Below are positions 34,636 to 44,390 of a stretch of 64,000 bases of DNA, one piece after another. The translations under genes and the position numbers were made by a program. Source of the DNA: JABDMD01 sp965203475. GTDB taxonomy: Bacteria; Pseudomonadota; Gammaproteobacteria; UBA4575. The stretch spans positions 2,108,001 through 2,172,000 of the forward strand of contig OZ241890.1 in NCBI GenBank assembly GCA_965203475.1, written 5' to 3'. The notes beneath the pieces are model-generated. The model worked only from the letters and a program-made list of their open reading frames with translations. It was not told where the DNA came from and did no database searches. Numbering within the stretch: position 1 is the stretch's first letter; the number at the start of each line of letters is the position of its first letter.

Positions 34636-37281
34636 ATGAACGATACAGATCCACAAGAAACGCAAGAATGGCTAAATGCATTGCAGGCATTAGTACGGCA
34701 TGGAGGCCCAGAGCGCGCGCATTTTATTATTGAAGAACTCATCCATAGTGCAAGAATATCTGGAATCAATCTTCCGTTTCGAAATACTACGGCATATGTA
34801 AATACCATTCCCGTGGATCAAGAAGAACGACTCCCCGGTGATCCGCTCATGGAACATCGTGTGCGTTCACTGGAACGCTGGAACGCTTTAGCGACAGTGG
34901 TGCGCGCCAACAAAAAGTTTCCTGAACTTGGCGGGCATATATCGACCTATGCATCTGCGGCCACGTTGATAAGTATTGGTTTTAATCATTTTTTTCGTCC
35001 CACTACTGAATCGTTTGCAGGGGATTTAGTTTATTTTCAAGGCCATGCGGCACCTGGTGTGTATGCTCGCGCCTATTTGGAGGGCCGAATTTCAGAACAA
35101 CAACTACAGCATTATCGAAGGGAGGTTGAAGGCAAAGGTTTATCCTCTTATCCACACCCCTGGTTGATGCCAAACTTTTGGCAGTTTCCAACCGTCTCTA
35201 TGGGTTTGGCACCTATTATGGGGATCTATCAAGCGCGTTTTATGGAGTATTTACATGATCGGGGCATTATCGACAAATCTGATCGAAAAGTCTGGGTATT
35301 CACTGGTGATGGCGAGATGGATGAACCGGAATCGCTGGGTGCCATTACGTTAGCAGCTCGAGAAGAATTGGATAATTTAATTTTCGTCATTAATTGTAAT
35401 TTACAACGCTTAGATGGCCCTGTGCGTGGCAATGGAAAGATTATTCAGGAACTTGAAGGCAGTTTTCGAGGTGCAGGTTGGAATGTAATTAAAGTGTTAT
35501 GGGGGGAAAACTGGGACCCACTATTAGCACGTGACAAAGATGGAATTTTACGAAAACGTATGGAAGAAGCATTAGATGGAGATTATCAAAACTATCGTGC
35601 TAAAGGCGGTACCTATGTGCGCGAACATTTTTTTGGGAAGTATCCAGAACTTGAAAAACTGATTGAAAATATGACCGACGATGACATTTGGCGTTTAAAC
35701 CGTGGTGGTCATGACCAACAAAAAGTATATGCAGCCTATGCTGCTGCAGTTAAACATAAAGGACAACCTACAGTAATTTTAGTTAAAACTGTAAAAGGAT
35801 ATGGATTAGGCAAAAGTGGTGAAAGCATGAATATCGCACATCAATTAAAAAAACCTGCAAAAGAATCTTTAATTGCCTTTCGTGATCGTTATGGCATTCC
35901 ATTTAAAGATGATGAATTAGAAGATGTGCCATTTTATAAACCTCTAGAGAGCAGCGCAGAAATGCGCTACCTGAAGAAGCTTCGCAGTAAACTTGTTGGT
36001 GAAATTCCAAAACGCACACATGCTACGCAATCTTTAAAGATTCCATCCATCGAAATTTTTAAAGATTTACTGTCAGGGAGTGATGGTCGTGAAAATTCCA
36101 CTACCATGGCCTTTGTTCGAATTTTGTTGGCCTTAACACGTGATAAGTCTATTGCCGATTATGTAGTACCCATTGTGCCGGATGAAGCAAGAACGTTTGG
36201 TATGGAGGGCTTGTTTCGAAGCATGGGAATTTATGCGCATAAAGGGCAACTGTATGATCCCGTAGATGCTGACCAGGTAATGTATTACCGTGAGGATCAA
36301 GCTGGTCAGATATTAGAAGAGGGCATTAACGAAGCCGGTGCAATGTCTTCTTGGATTGCAGCGGCCACCTCTTATACAGGGCACCACAGTCCCATGATTC
36401 CATTTTATATTTTTTATTCCATGTTTGGTTTTCAGCGAGTAGGAGATTTGGCCTGGGCTGCCGGAGATAGTCGCGCACGTGGCTTTTTAATTGGCGGTAC
36501 TGCGGGCCGTACTACTCTAGCTGGAGAGGGTTTGCAACATCAGGATGGCCATAGTCATGTACTCGCTTCTACTATCCCAAATTGTCGCGCCTATGATCCA
36601 TGTTTTGCCTATGAGTTAGCGGTAATTGTGCATCATGGATTAAAAGACATGTTTGTAAAAAAACTAGACTACTTTTATTACATCACAGTAATGAATGAAA
36701 ACTATGCACAACCTGCATTACCCAAGGGAAGTGAAGATGGAATTATCCAGGGCATGTATTGTTTGAGCAAATCAAAGACAGATGAAGCCCATGTTCAATT
36801 GCTAGGCAGTGGTGCAATTTTACGAGAAGTTTTACAGGCAGCTGAATTACTAAAAAACGACTTTTCTATAACCTCAGATGTTTGGAGTGTTACTAGTTTT
36901 AATGAACTACGGCGTAATGGAATGGAAGTACAACGTTGGAATATGCTGCATCCGGAAAAAGATCAAAGAATTTCTTATGTAGAACAAAATTTAAGCAACA
37001 AGAAAGGCCCTGTTATTGCCGCTACTGACTATATGAAAATATATGCAGACCAGATTCGACCTTATATTCATTCAAGATATGTTGTATTAGGCACGGATGG
37101 ATTTGGTCGAAGTGATACTAGAGAAAAGTTGCGTTACTTTTTTGAAGTAAACGCACAGTACATTGCAATAACTGCACTACATGCTTTAGTTGAAGATAAA
37201 TTACTGGATAAAAAGATATTACAGACAGCGATAGAGAAGTATGCAATTGATCCTGAAAAACTAGATCCAGTTACTGTTTAA
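34636..37281 (+). CDS. aceE: Pyruvate dehydrogenase E1 component
   Basis: This is the homodimeric E1 of pyruvate dehydrogenase: thiamine-diphosphate-dependent decarboxylation and acetyl transfer to the lipoyl domain. The 881-residue length fits the gammaproteobacterial class. The TPP/Mg motif is VFTGDGEMDEPES, with INCNLQRLDGPVRG following. The C-terminal part has the HQDGHSHV and VLGTDGFGRSDTREKLR segments. It starts at ATG 34636 with little ribosome-binding sequence. aceF follows after 8 bp. No lpd gene is in the window. Confidence 0.97.
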   Translation: MNDTDPQETQEWLNALQALVRHGGPERAHFIIEELIHSARISGINLPFRNTTAYVNTIPVDQEERLPGDPLMEHRVRSLERWNALATVVRANKKFPELGGHISTYASAATLISIGFNHFFRPTTESFAGDLVYFQGHAAPGVYARAYLEGRISEQQLQHYRREVEGKGLSSYPHPWLMPNFWQFPTVSMGLAPIMGIYQARFMEYLHDRGIIDKSDRKVWVFTGDGEMDEPESLGAITLAAREELDNLIFVINCNLQRLDGPVRGNGKIIQELEGSFRGAGWNVIKVLWGENWDPLLARDKDGILRKRMEEALDGDYQNYRAKGGTYVREHFFGKYPELEKLIENMTDDDIWRLNRGGHDQQKVYAAYAAAVKHKGQPTVILVKTVKGYGLGKSGESMNIAHQLKKPAKESLIAFRDRYGIPFKDDELEDVPFYKPLESSAEMRYLKKLRSKLVGEIPKRTHATQSLKIPSIEIFKDLLSGSDGRENSTTMAFVRILLALTRDKSIADYVVPIVPDEARTFGMEGLFRSMGIYAHKGQLYDPVDADQVMYYREDQAGQILEEGINEAGAMSSWIAAATSYTGHHSPMIPFYIFYSMFGFQRVGDLAWAAGDSRARGFLIGGTAGRTTLAGEGLQHQDGHSHVLASTIPNCRAYDPCFAYELAVIVHHGLKDMFVKKLDYFYYITVMNENYAQPALPKGSEDGIIQGMYCLSKSKTDEAHVQLLGSGAILREVLQAAELLKNDFSITSDVWSVTSFNELRRNGMEVQRWNMLHPEKDQRISYVEQNLSNKKGPVIAATDYMKIYADQIRPYIHSRYVVLGTDGFGRSDTREKLRYFFEVNAQYIAITALHALVEDKLLDKKILQTAIEKYAIDPEKLDPVTV

Positions 37282-37289
37282 CTGTTTTC

Positions 37290-38528
37290 ATGCCTGATTT
37301 AAAACCAATAAAAATCACTGATATTGAAGAATTTGATTCTGTGGACGTCGTTGAAATTCTGGTGAATGTTGGCGATGAAATTTCACAAGATCAAGCAATT
37401 ATCACCCTTGAAAGCGAAAAGGCGATGATGGATTTTCCTTCTAAATATGCAGGTGTAGTACATGAAATTAGTGTGCAAGAAGGCGGTTCCGTCAAAGAAG
37501 GTGATACATTATTAACACTAAGTGTTGTATCAGATAAAACAGTAAATAAAAAAGATAAAGAAGAAGCCTCTGACAAAGAATCAATTAATAAGCTTGGATC
37601 TCCGCTCAGCGAGGAAAAAAAGGTAACACATACACCCAAAGCAACTTCTGAACCGAGCCAAGCCTATGCAAGCCCAAGCGTACATAAATATGCCAGAGAG
37701 TTAGGCGTTACGCTTGAAAATGTACAAGGTAGTGGAAATAACAGTAGAGTTTTACATGACGATGTACAAACACATGTACGTGAAAATCTTTATGAAAATA
37801 AATCTGCAATAAATAGTAAGCCTTTGGATTTTTCTGCATTTGGAGAAACAGAAGTAGTTCCGCAGACAAAAATTCAAAAAGTCACCGAAAAAAATATGCA
37901 AAATGCTTGGCGAAGCATTCCCCATGTCACGCATTTTGATCAGGCGGATGTTACAAAACTCGAATTACATAGAAAAAAACTAGCTGAGAAATTAAAAGAA
38001 AAACAAATTAAACTTACACCATTAGCTTTTATTGTAAAAGCATTAGTAAACGCTTTAAAAGCGTACCCACAATTTAATGCATCCTTGGATATAGCCACTC
38101 AATCTATAATTTATAAAAAGTATTACAATATTGGAATTGCGGTAGATACGCCGCATGGCTTGTTAGTGCCTGTTATTCACAATGCGGATACAAAAACAGT
38201 TGAACAAATTGCTGGGGAGTTAATGCAACTGAGTAGCTTAGCAAGAGACCGCAAATTATCAGTAAAACAAATGTCAGGTGCTTGCATGTCTATTTCTAGT
38301 TTGGGTGTGCTCGGGGGGCAAGCATTTACACCTATTATTAACCCGCCTGAAGTAGCTATTCTTGGCGTGTCCAAAATGATGATAAAGGAAAAGAGTAATA
38401 CTACAGAACAGAAGCTATTGCCGCTTTCCTTGTCCTATGATCACAGAGTTATTAATGGTGCGGATGCAGCAAAATTTTGTTCGCATCTCATCTCAGTATT
38501 GGAGGATATTTGGAAACTGATATTGTAG
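37290..38528 (+). CDS. aceF: Dihydrolipoyllysine acetyltransferase, E2 of pyruvate dehydrogenase
   Basis: The 412-residue E2 has one lipoyl domain (Lys in LESEKAMMDFPS, about residues 1-75), where E. coli has three. A flexible linker follows, then a peripheral-subunit binding domain (SPSVHKYARELGV, about 130-165) and the acyltransferase core (about 190-412). The catalytic His is in SYDHRVINGADAA. Asn after the His, as opposed to Asp, is also known in some bacterial E2p. It converges with the minus-strand gene at 38534 with 5 bp between. Confidence 0.96.
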   Translation: MPDLKPIKITDIEEFDSVDVVEILVNVGDEISQDQAIITLESEKAMMDFPSKYAGVVHEISVQEGGSVKEGDTLLTLSVVSDKTVNKKDKEEASDKESINKLGSPLSEEKKVTHTPKATSEPSQAYASPSVHKYARELGVTLENVQGSGNNSRVLHDDVQTHVRENLYENKSAINSKPLDFSAFGETEVVPQTKIQKVTEKNMQNAWRSIPHVTHFDQADVTKLELHRKKLAEKLKEKQIKLTPLAFIVKALVNALKAYPQFNASLDIATQSIIYKKYYNIGIAVDTPHGLLVPVIHNADTKTVEQIAGELMQLSSLARDRKLSVKQMSGACMSISSLGVLGGQAFTPIINPPEVAILGVSKMMIKEKSNTTEQKLLPLSLSYDHRVINGADAAKFCSHLISVLEDIWKLIL

Positions 38529-38533
38529 AACAC

Positions 38534-39136
38534 CTATAAATATTCTAAATAATAAATAATTGCGCCTAAGGCGATTAATACAATTTCTGTAATACTTATC
38601 GCAATAATTAAAAATGTAATTCTTCTCGCAGAAGGTTTTATCGGCAACCAAATTTTAGTTTTATAAAATCTCCATGGGCTAAACCAAGACCATCGTTGCC
38701 ATTGGAAAATAAAGGATTGAATGTCTTCTGCCCATTTCGTTAAGCTTTTGTCAACCTCTACAAGCCGTGGGCTGACTTCATTTTGTGGAAGCCTTTTATA
38801 TTGTTCCTCGATGATTAGTTTTGATCCTTCTGGTATCGGATGAATTGAAATGGTTGTGTTTGACTTAATACCATTTTCGTATACAAGTCGAATTTCATGA
38901 TCAATTTTTTCTACATGAATTGCGGTGTGAATCGTAAATGCAGGTTTTTGACTTAAATTCGTTGCCGTAAAAAAATAATCTTGTGGCCCTAGCTGTTCCC
39001 AGCTTTCAAAAACTAAATAAGGGTTGATACGAAATAATCGCTCTATGTCATTACAAAAGTCTAATAGTTGCGATGCAAGTAGTGGAGTTTTAAATTCTAC
39101 CCAGGCTTTGTCTTCAGTGCCTGGCTCATTAAGCAT
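38534..39136 (-). CDS. SRPBCC-like protein with C-terminal membrane helix
   Basis: The 200-residue protein starts with a segment resembling the helix-grip (polyketide cyclase/START) fold: KAWVEFKTPLLASQLLDF, then LFRINPYLVFESW. The C-terminus is a single strong hydrophobic helix (about 170-198), which would anchor it to the membrane with the ligand-binding domain in the cytoplasm. Function unknown. It overlaps the end of the UspA gene by 8 bp, so the two are co-translated. Confidence 0.65.
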   Translation of the reverse strand: MLNEPGTEDKAWVEFKTPLLASQLLDFCNDIERLFRINPYLVFESWEQLGPQDYFFTATNLSQKPAFTIHTAIHVEKIDHEIRLVYENGIKSNTTISIHPIPEGSKLIIEEQYKRLPQNEVSPRLVEVDKSLTKWAEDIQSFIFQWQRWSWFSPWRFYKTKIWLPIKPSARRITFLIIAISITEIVLIALGAIIYYLEYL

Positions 39137-39596
39137 TCGGAAAGGGAATTTGCAATACAGGTGATTTAATTTGTTTTGTGATTTTCGTGGAAAACATTTT
39201 TGATCTGAGTCCCGAAATTGTTTTGGGTCGTGATGAACCTAAAATAATTACATCAAATGTAGATTTATTGCTGGTAGTAGCTAAACATTGTTGTGGATTG
39301 CCAATATAAATCGATGCACTATAGGAAGCCTGCAGATCCTCAACATTTGTTTTAACACGATTTATAGTATTTTGAACTTCTTTAGACAACTCATACTCTA
39401 GGTAATTGCCAAATCTCTGTTGAGTAATATCGTTATTTAACCAGTCATCTCCCATCATATTTTTCCAAAATTCTGGTATTACGTATAAATGGGTTACATG
39501 AACATTTTTAGAACACATTCCATAAGTAGCTTGTTCGGCAGCTTGGGCGCCTTGTGTGCCGTGACTGGCTAATAGTATTTTTATTATAGATTTCAA
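39129..39596 (-). CDS. UspA-family stress protein
   Basis: The 155-residue single-domain protein begins KSIIKILLASHGTQGA, as in the universal stress protein fold. It ends with the weakened ATP-loop VIILGSSRP followed by KITKQIKSPVLQIP. The loop does not clearly match the ATP-binding consensus, so nucleotide binding is uncertain. The gene lies between a small membrane peptide gene and a START-like gene on the same strand as the YeiH-type transporter, in one probable operon. Confidence 0.72.
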   Translation of the reverse strand: MKSIIKILLASHGTQGAQAAEQATYGMCSKNVHVTHLYVIPEFWKNMMGDDWLNNDITQQRFGNYLEYELSKEVQNTINRVKTNVEDLQASYSASIYIGNPQQCLATTSNKSTFDVIILGSSRPKTISGLRSKMFSTKITKQIKSPVLQIPFPNA

Positions 39597-39598
39597 TT

Positions 39599-39721
39599 TT
39601 AGTACACGAGATACACAAAAAATGCGATTAATAACGCTATTATTAATGCCATTAAATCTTCTCTACGATCACTACTGAAAATTGATAATGTACTTCCACG
39701 ATCAAATTTTTGTTCTTGCAT
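39599..39721 (-). CDS. 40-residue membrane peptide downstream of the transporter
   Basis: The ATG complement is at 39719-39721 and the stop at 39599. The peptide has a polar, basic N-terminus (QEQKFDRGSTLSIFSSDRRE) and one C-terminal hydrophobic helix (LMALIIALLIAFFVYLVY). CGGAAAATATC precedes the start, an acceptable ribosome-binding site. It lies 20 bp after the transporter stop and 2 bp before the UspA gene, so it is probably an accessory subunit of the transporter. A longer reading of the same frame runs into the transporter gene and is not supported. Confidence 0.72.
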   Translation of the reverse strand: MQEQKFDRGSTLSIFSSDRREDLMALIIALLIAFFVYLVY

Positions 39722-39741
39722 GATATTTTCCGTATTAAAAG

Positions 39742-41322
39742 TTAAATTGTTTCCGATATGAATAAAACAACTACCACTAAAGACAACACAGCTTTTACAA
39801 GTCCTACAATGCCACCGATTATGGCCGGCTGACCACCAGCTTGTCGCATGGCAGAAACCGTAATTTGCATCCCAAGTCCGACTAAACCAAAAGCAAATAG
39901 CCAAGTAATCCAATCACGAAATGCTTTAATTTTTTTGGCTGTATGCCGTACAGCCTTATGTGCTTTTTTTAGAATTTGATTAGCATTTTTCGTGAGTATA
40001 TTCGCATTAACTAAGCCTCTTAAAGTGTCATCGTCTTCAATACTCATGACTTTGCCATTTGCGATTAATTTTTGTAGTGCTTGATTGCGTTCTATATGCT
40101 GAATTTTGAAAGCTTCATTACTTAGTAGTTCACGTTCCTCTGAAGTGAGAAGATTTTCAGTTTTGAATCCAGTTTTTTCTGTATTTCCAAAGTATTTACC
40201 TTTGTAGTGATTCGCGGGCGCGAAGATTCCAGTTGTTGATAAAGCAAATAACAAAATGAATCCGAGTACAAATATTGGAAATTTTTCAAACATCACTCTT
40301 CCAACATTTATATCTGCCACGGCACTTTCTTCGCGTTTTACATACCAAATGGCAAGCCATAAAACGATAATAGGTAATACGAGTACACGAGTTATATTAA
40401 AAATTTCCGCAACTTTAAGTGTTTCTATTCCATCCGGTTGATAAGCAAGTGCGGCACCTGCAACTTGAGCCGAATTTAAAATACCTGTGCCTGCCCACGC
40501 GCCAAATTGCACATGTGAAAGATTGAGCAAATGCCCAACGATTGGAAATACAAACATGCAGCCAACGCCCCATAGTAAAATAGTGCCAATTGTGTACGCG
40601 ATTTCGACGGACTTTGCTTGTACTACTGGTGCGGCAGCAACGGTTGCAGAGACGCCACATACGCCCATTCCAGCCGAAAGCACCCCGCCCATAGAATTTG
40701 GCACTTTCATTCGGGCTCCAATCCACAACACTAAGCCAACAGAGCCCAAGACAAAAAAGCCAATCATAATGATGGATAAACCACCCAGGTTTCTTAGTTC
40801 TGCAGCACTGTATAAGGTGCCCAGTAAGATTACACCAGTCTTAAGCCCCAAGCGTGAAAGCCGAACCCCATTTTCTGCCCAGCTCGGTACACGAAATACA
40901 TTGACGATAATAATCCCAGCTAAAATTCCCAACACGACATAATTTAATCCAAGAATAGTGTGTAAATGTTTCCCGGTGTTCCCAATTTTGCCGAAAGATT
41001 CGCTAAGTACAGCAATTTCGGGCGCCACAAACCAGCGTACAAGCATGGCAATTAACAAAATAAACATTGCCCCAGCCACGGTTGATAAGTAATAGTCAAA
41101 TTCCCCTTCTTTGTGTTTGCCAAACCATTGCCAAAAACCTAATACAACGGAAACAATTCCAAAATAAAGTGGCAGATAAAGAAGTTCGTTAGAATACTTA
41201 TACTTAGCCCCACCTAAATGTTCGATATAAGGAGAAATAAAGTCGGTCTTTGCTACAAGCCATATGGCAAGCATAATTAAACCGATTATGAATAGTACGG
41301 GTGATTTTTTTGTATAAATCAT
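39742..41322 (-). CDS. YeiH-family putative sulfate/anion exporter
   Basis: The 526-residue inner-membrane protein belongs to the YeiH (PSE, putative sulfate exporter) family. There are about ten hydrophobic helices, with family glycine-rich stretches in SRLGLKTGVILLG, AGMGVCGVSATVAAAP and NSAQVAGAALA. Between helices near the end is an unusual cytoplasmic insertion of about 110 residues (about 385-495), mostly helical and charged. Its start is only 18 bp from that of the divergent PhoX gene. Substrate uncertain. Confidence 0.85.
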   Translation of the reverse strand: MIYTKKSPVLFIIGLIMLAIWLVAKTDFISPYIEHLGGAKYKYSNELLYLPLYFGIVSVVLGFWQWFGKHKEGEFDYYLSTVAGAMFILLIAMLVRWFVAPEIAVLSESFGKIGNTGKHLHTILGLNYVVLGILAGIIIVNVFRVPSWAENGVRLSRLGLKTGVILLGTLYSAAELRNLGGLSIIMIGFFVLGSVGLVLWIGARMKVPNSMGGVLSAGMGVCGVSATVAAAPVVQAKSVEIAYTIGTILLWGVGCMFVFPIVGHLLNLSHVQFGAWAGTGILNSAQVAGAALAYQPDGIETLKVAEIFNITRVLVLPIIVLWLAIWYVKREESAVADINVGRVMFEKFPIFVLGFILLFALSTTGIFAPANHYKGKYFGNTEKTGFKTENLLTSEERELLSNEAFKIQHIERNQALQKLIANGKVMSIEDDDTLRGLVNANILTKNANQILKKAHKAVRHTAKKIKAFRDWITWLFAFGLVGLGMQITVSAMRQAGGQPAIIGGIVGLVKAVLSLVVVVLFISETI

Positions 41323-41340
41323 GGTCTAAAATACTAACCT

Positions 41341-43242
41341 ATGTTCCAAGATAGTGAAATCGATCAAGATGATATTCCTATCCATCGAGATACTTTAAGT
41401 ACACCATTTCAACATGTACTGCAAAAACGTCTTGACCGTCGTAGTTTTATAAAAGCCACAGCAGTTACAAGTGGCTGGCTCATGTTTGGAGAAGCCGCTT
41501 GGACAACCGACACTAAGACAGAATTAACTTTTAAAGAAGTATCGCATGGGCTTGATGAAGATTTACATATTGCAGATCACTATACATATCAAGTGTTATT
41601 ACGTTGGGGAGACTCTATATTTTTAGACGCTCCTGATTTTAATCCACACCAACAATCTGAAAAATCTCAGCTCAGGCAATTTGGATATAACAATGATTTT
41701 CTAGAATTTTTACCTATCACTTTTAATATAGAAAATTCCAAACACGGATTATTAGTCGTCAATCACGAATATGTGAATAGTCGTTTAATGCATCCTAATT
41801 CTCCCAATCCATTTGATTTGTCCAAGCAACAACTGGCTACAGAAATGGCTGCGCATGGATTGAGTATTATCGAAGTGAAACAAAAGAAGCAAGTTTGGGA
41901 GGTGGTGCGCTCCTCTAAATTCAATCGACGCATTACTCCACGTACAAGAACGATGTTTTCCGGACCAGCAATAGGCAGTGATCGTGTCAAAGCAAAGTTT
42001 TCAGCTGATGGAAAAATATGTCTGGGCACGTTTGCAAATTGTGCTGGTAGCGTAACACCGTGGGGTACGATTTTAACTGCAGAAGAAAATATACAAGCAT
42101 ATTTTATGGGAGATGCATTAAACACCAAGGAGGGGAAAAGTTATAGAAGATTTGGATTATTAGGCGACAAAACATCATTATCAGCATGGGCCAAATTAGA
42201 TTCAAAATGGAATATTAACGAACACCCACAGGCAGGCTTGCATGCAGGTTGGATAGTTGAAATAAATCCCTACGATGCGAATTTTGTTCCAATAAAAAGA
42301 ACAGCGTTAGGTCGATGCAAGCACGAAGGATGTGGAATTCACATAAACAAGGATCAACGCATTGTTATATATATGGGAGATGATCAAGCTTTTGAATATA
42401 TTTATCGATTTGTTAGTAAACGAAAATATCAACCAAAAGATTTACAATACAATTTGTCTTTACTGGATGAAGGGGAGTTATCTGTCGCTGAATTTAAAGA
42501 AGATGGAAAATTAATTTGGCACCCACTGGTGTGGGGACAAGACCCACACACTGGAGACAATGGGTTTAGTAACCAAGCGGATGTTGTAATTGATATGCGC
42601 TATGCGGCAGATTTGGTAAATGCGACGCCTATGGATAGGCCCGAAGAAATTAAAGTAAACCCTGTAAGTACACATGTATTTGCAGTAATGACAGGAAATA
42701 TTAAACGTGATCCCTTACATTTAAATGCCGCAAATTCACGACCACTCAATCGCCATGGGCATATTCTTGAACTGATTGCGCCTGATCAAGACCATACTGC
42801 GGCAGAATTCACTTGGGAAGTTTTTGTGTTAGCAGGAAACCCGAAACGATTATTAGATCAGGCTAAATATCATCCCAAACTATCTAAGCACGGTTGGTTT
42901 TCAAATCCAGATAATTGCACATTTGATGGAGATGGAAGATTGTGGGTCGCTTCCGATGGGTTTTATCGACATGGAAGTGCGGATGGAATTTGGGTTGCAG
43001 AAGTACAAGGCACTAACAAAGCATTGTTTAAACAATTTTTGCGAGCTCCCCATGCAGCGGAAATTTGCAGTCCATGTTTCACTCCAAATCGAAGAACCAT
43101 GTTTTGTTCTGTACAACATCCAGGAGGCGATTCCACTTTTAGCAAACCCTCAACGCGTTGGCCAGATTTTGATAAAAATATCCCACCTCGTCCTTCTGTA
43201 ATAGCAATTAAAAACAATGATGGAGATGTGATTGGTACTTAA
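41341..43242 (+). CDS. phoX: PhoX-family secreted alkaline phosphatase
   Basis: The 633-residue protein has a twin-arginine signal (LDRRSFIKATAV, about residues 31-42) and a PhoX (DUF839) fold. Typical motifs are NHEYVNSRLM, WGTILTAEEN, GRCKHEGCGIHI and NPDNCTFDGDGRLWVASDG. PhoX is a Ca/Fe-dependent phosphatase for phosphate scavenging, exported folded through Tat. The N-terminal 30 residues before the signal are unusually long. It converges with the minus-strand gene at 43239 by 4 bp. Confidence 0.9.
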   Translation: MFQDSEIDQDDIPIHRDTLSTPFQHVLQKRLDRRSFIKATAVTSGWLMFGEAAWTTDTKTELTFKEVSHGLDEDLHIADHYTYQVLLRWGDSIFLDAPDFNPHQQSEKSQLRQFGYNNDFLEFLPITFNIENSKHGLLVVNHEYVNSRLMHPNSPNPFDLSKQQLATEMAAHGLSIIEVKQKKQVWEVVRSSKFNRRITPRTRTMFSGPAIGSDRVKAKFSADGKICLGTFANCAGSVTPWGTILTAEENIQAYFMGDALNTKEGKSYRRFGLLGDKTSLSAWAKLDSKWNINEHPQAGLHAGWIVEINPYDANFVPIKRTALGRCKHEGCGIHINKDQRIVIYMGDDQAFEYIYRFVSKRKYQPKDLQYNLSLLDEGELSVAEFKEDGKLIWHPLVWGQDPHTGDNGFSNQADVVIDMRYAADLVNATPMDRPEEIKVNPVSTHVFAVMTGNIKRDPLHLNAANSRPLNRHGHILELIAPDQDHTAAEFTWEVFVLAGNPKRLLDQAKYHPKLSKHGWFSNPDNCTFDGDGRLWVASDGFYRHGSADGIWVAEVQGTNKALFKQFLRAPHAAEICSPCFTPNRRTMFCSVQHPGGDSTFSKPSTRWPDFDKNIPPRPSVIAIKNNDGDVIGT

Positions 43243-43889
43243 TTTGCCGGCATCCATTGAATGGAGTGAATTAGGGCAGCGAGTTTTTGGTCCATTTTTA
43301 AAATTGTATTTTTCCAGATTGATTCATCGTCAATACAAGATTCTTCTGCCTTATCTTGGCCATGTTCTCGTATGATGATTCCCGATTGAGTTCTATACAC
43401 TGTAAAAATTGTTTCTGGCGTCATTTTTTCATAGGCTGAACTTCCGTAAACTGTGTCAATAGGTGGAAACTTATTGTCATATTGTTCAGCAAGTTGACTT
43501 AAATCAATAGTTGATGACTGTTTCAACTCATGTGCACTATGTGCTTGAGTATTTTCATCCTCGATATCTATGTAACGCCCTGATAAACGATCGACTCGAT
43601 ACATTGCATCTACACCGAATAGTGTTGTCCAAGATTTCCATTTTAAAAATTGTGCATCAATACGCCATTCATCGCCATAGAGCCGATAAATTTTTTCTTC
43701 ACACTGTTCCCCTAAGCGCAATAAGGCATCAAATTCTTGTTGTTGGACAGGGATAAATCGTAATTGAACAATTGGTTTTTCATCTGTCAGCCTTTGGTAG
43801 GTGTATACATTTCCTAACACCAAAAATGACAAAATGATTAACGCTATTATTGTAAATTTAAATACCGTGCGCGAAATAAAACGAAACAT
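43239..43889 (-). CDS. Membrane-anchored protein of unknown function
   Basis: The 216-residue protein has one N-terminal helix (about 8-30, TIIALIILSFLVLGNVY) and a soluble region probably in the periplasm. The latter contains a central stretch typical of a small conserved gammaproteobacterial family with no known role: RLGEQCEEKIYRLYGDEWRI and WKSWTTLFGVDAMYRVDRL. No enzymatic motif is seen. Confidence 0.68.
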   Translation of the reverse strand: MFRFISRTVFKFTIIALIILSFLVLGNVYTYQRLTDEKPIVQLRFIPVQQQEFDALLRLGEQCEEKIYRLYGDEWRIDAQFLKWKSWTTLFGVDAMYRVDRLSGRYIDIEDENTQAHSAHELKQSSTIDLSQLAEQYDNKFPPIDTVYGSSAYEKMTPETIFTVYRTQSGIIIREHGQDKAEESCIDDESIWKNTILKMDQKLAALIHSIQWMPAN

Positions 43890-44081
43890 TTATCAATAAT
43901 GATTAAGAGGTAAAAATACGTTTAGGAACTGTTGAACATATATTCAAATGTGAACCCTATCACGTTTTTAATACTGAAATTTCCCGTTTATCTAGTTGAA
44001 TAATCCGACGAGAACTATAGCCATATAATTTTTGTAGTAAATAGTAGTACTACCCATATTTCGAACTACTGGGAGAAAGAT

Positions 44082-44330
44082 ATGTGGGGACGAAAAAAAG
44101 CAAATAAAGTTGACTCGTCGATACAAAAATCTGTGTTGTTAGATCGCAGAAGTGAAAAAGTTGATCGACGATCCTTTGGACCGCCTACAAAGTTTCCTTT
44201 TATTGATACAAAAGGGAAGGTTATAAAAGTTGATCGTCGTGCTGTGCCTGACCGTCGCATTAATAACATTGAAGTGAAAGAAGATCATCTTTCATTTGAT
44301 ATGTCTCGTTTCGATAAATCTCAAAAATAA
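44082..44330 (+). CDS. Small soluble protein with DRR repeats
   Basis: I do not recognise this 82-residue protein. It is basic and contains four DRR triplets (LLDRRSE, VDRRSFG, VDRRAVP, PDRRINN). There is no membrane segment. GGGAGAAAG precedes the start at good spacing, so it is probably translated. It lies 10 bp before the decayed tRNA and is the last gene before that boundary. Confidence 0.62.
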   Translation: MWGRKKANKVDSSIQKSVLLDRRSEKVDRRSFGPPTKFPFIDTKGKVIKVDRRAVPDRRINNIEVKEDHLSFDMSRFDKSQK

Positions 44331-44339
44331 AAAATATCA

Positions 44340-44387
44340 TAGTAGGCCCAGTAGGACTTGAGCCTAGGACCAAAGGATCATCCTCTT
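44340..44387 (-). other. Decayed 3' part of a tRNA(CAU), possible left attachment site
   Basis: On the minus strand this is the end of a tRNA gene. Over 42 aligned bases it shares 35 with the intact tRNA at 59955-60031, in the same orientation and starting from its CCA end. The alignment spans the T arm, variable region and part of the anticodon arm. Four bases of the anticodon loop region are missing. It cannot make a working tRNA. It may be an old island boundary or a decayed duplicate. Confidence 0.7.
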
Positions 44388-44390
44388 TGC

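Noticed and set aside
38434..38466. Asn in place of Asp in the E2 active-site motif (HRVING).
   Set aside because: The same substitution is known in functional bacterial E2p, including the Azotobacter type, so it is not a defect.
39742..39913. Upstream extension of the 40-residue peptide frame into the transporter gene.
   Set aside because: It would overlap the transporter coding sequence in another frame and has no ribosome-binding site. The internal ATG at 39721 fits better.
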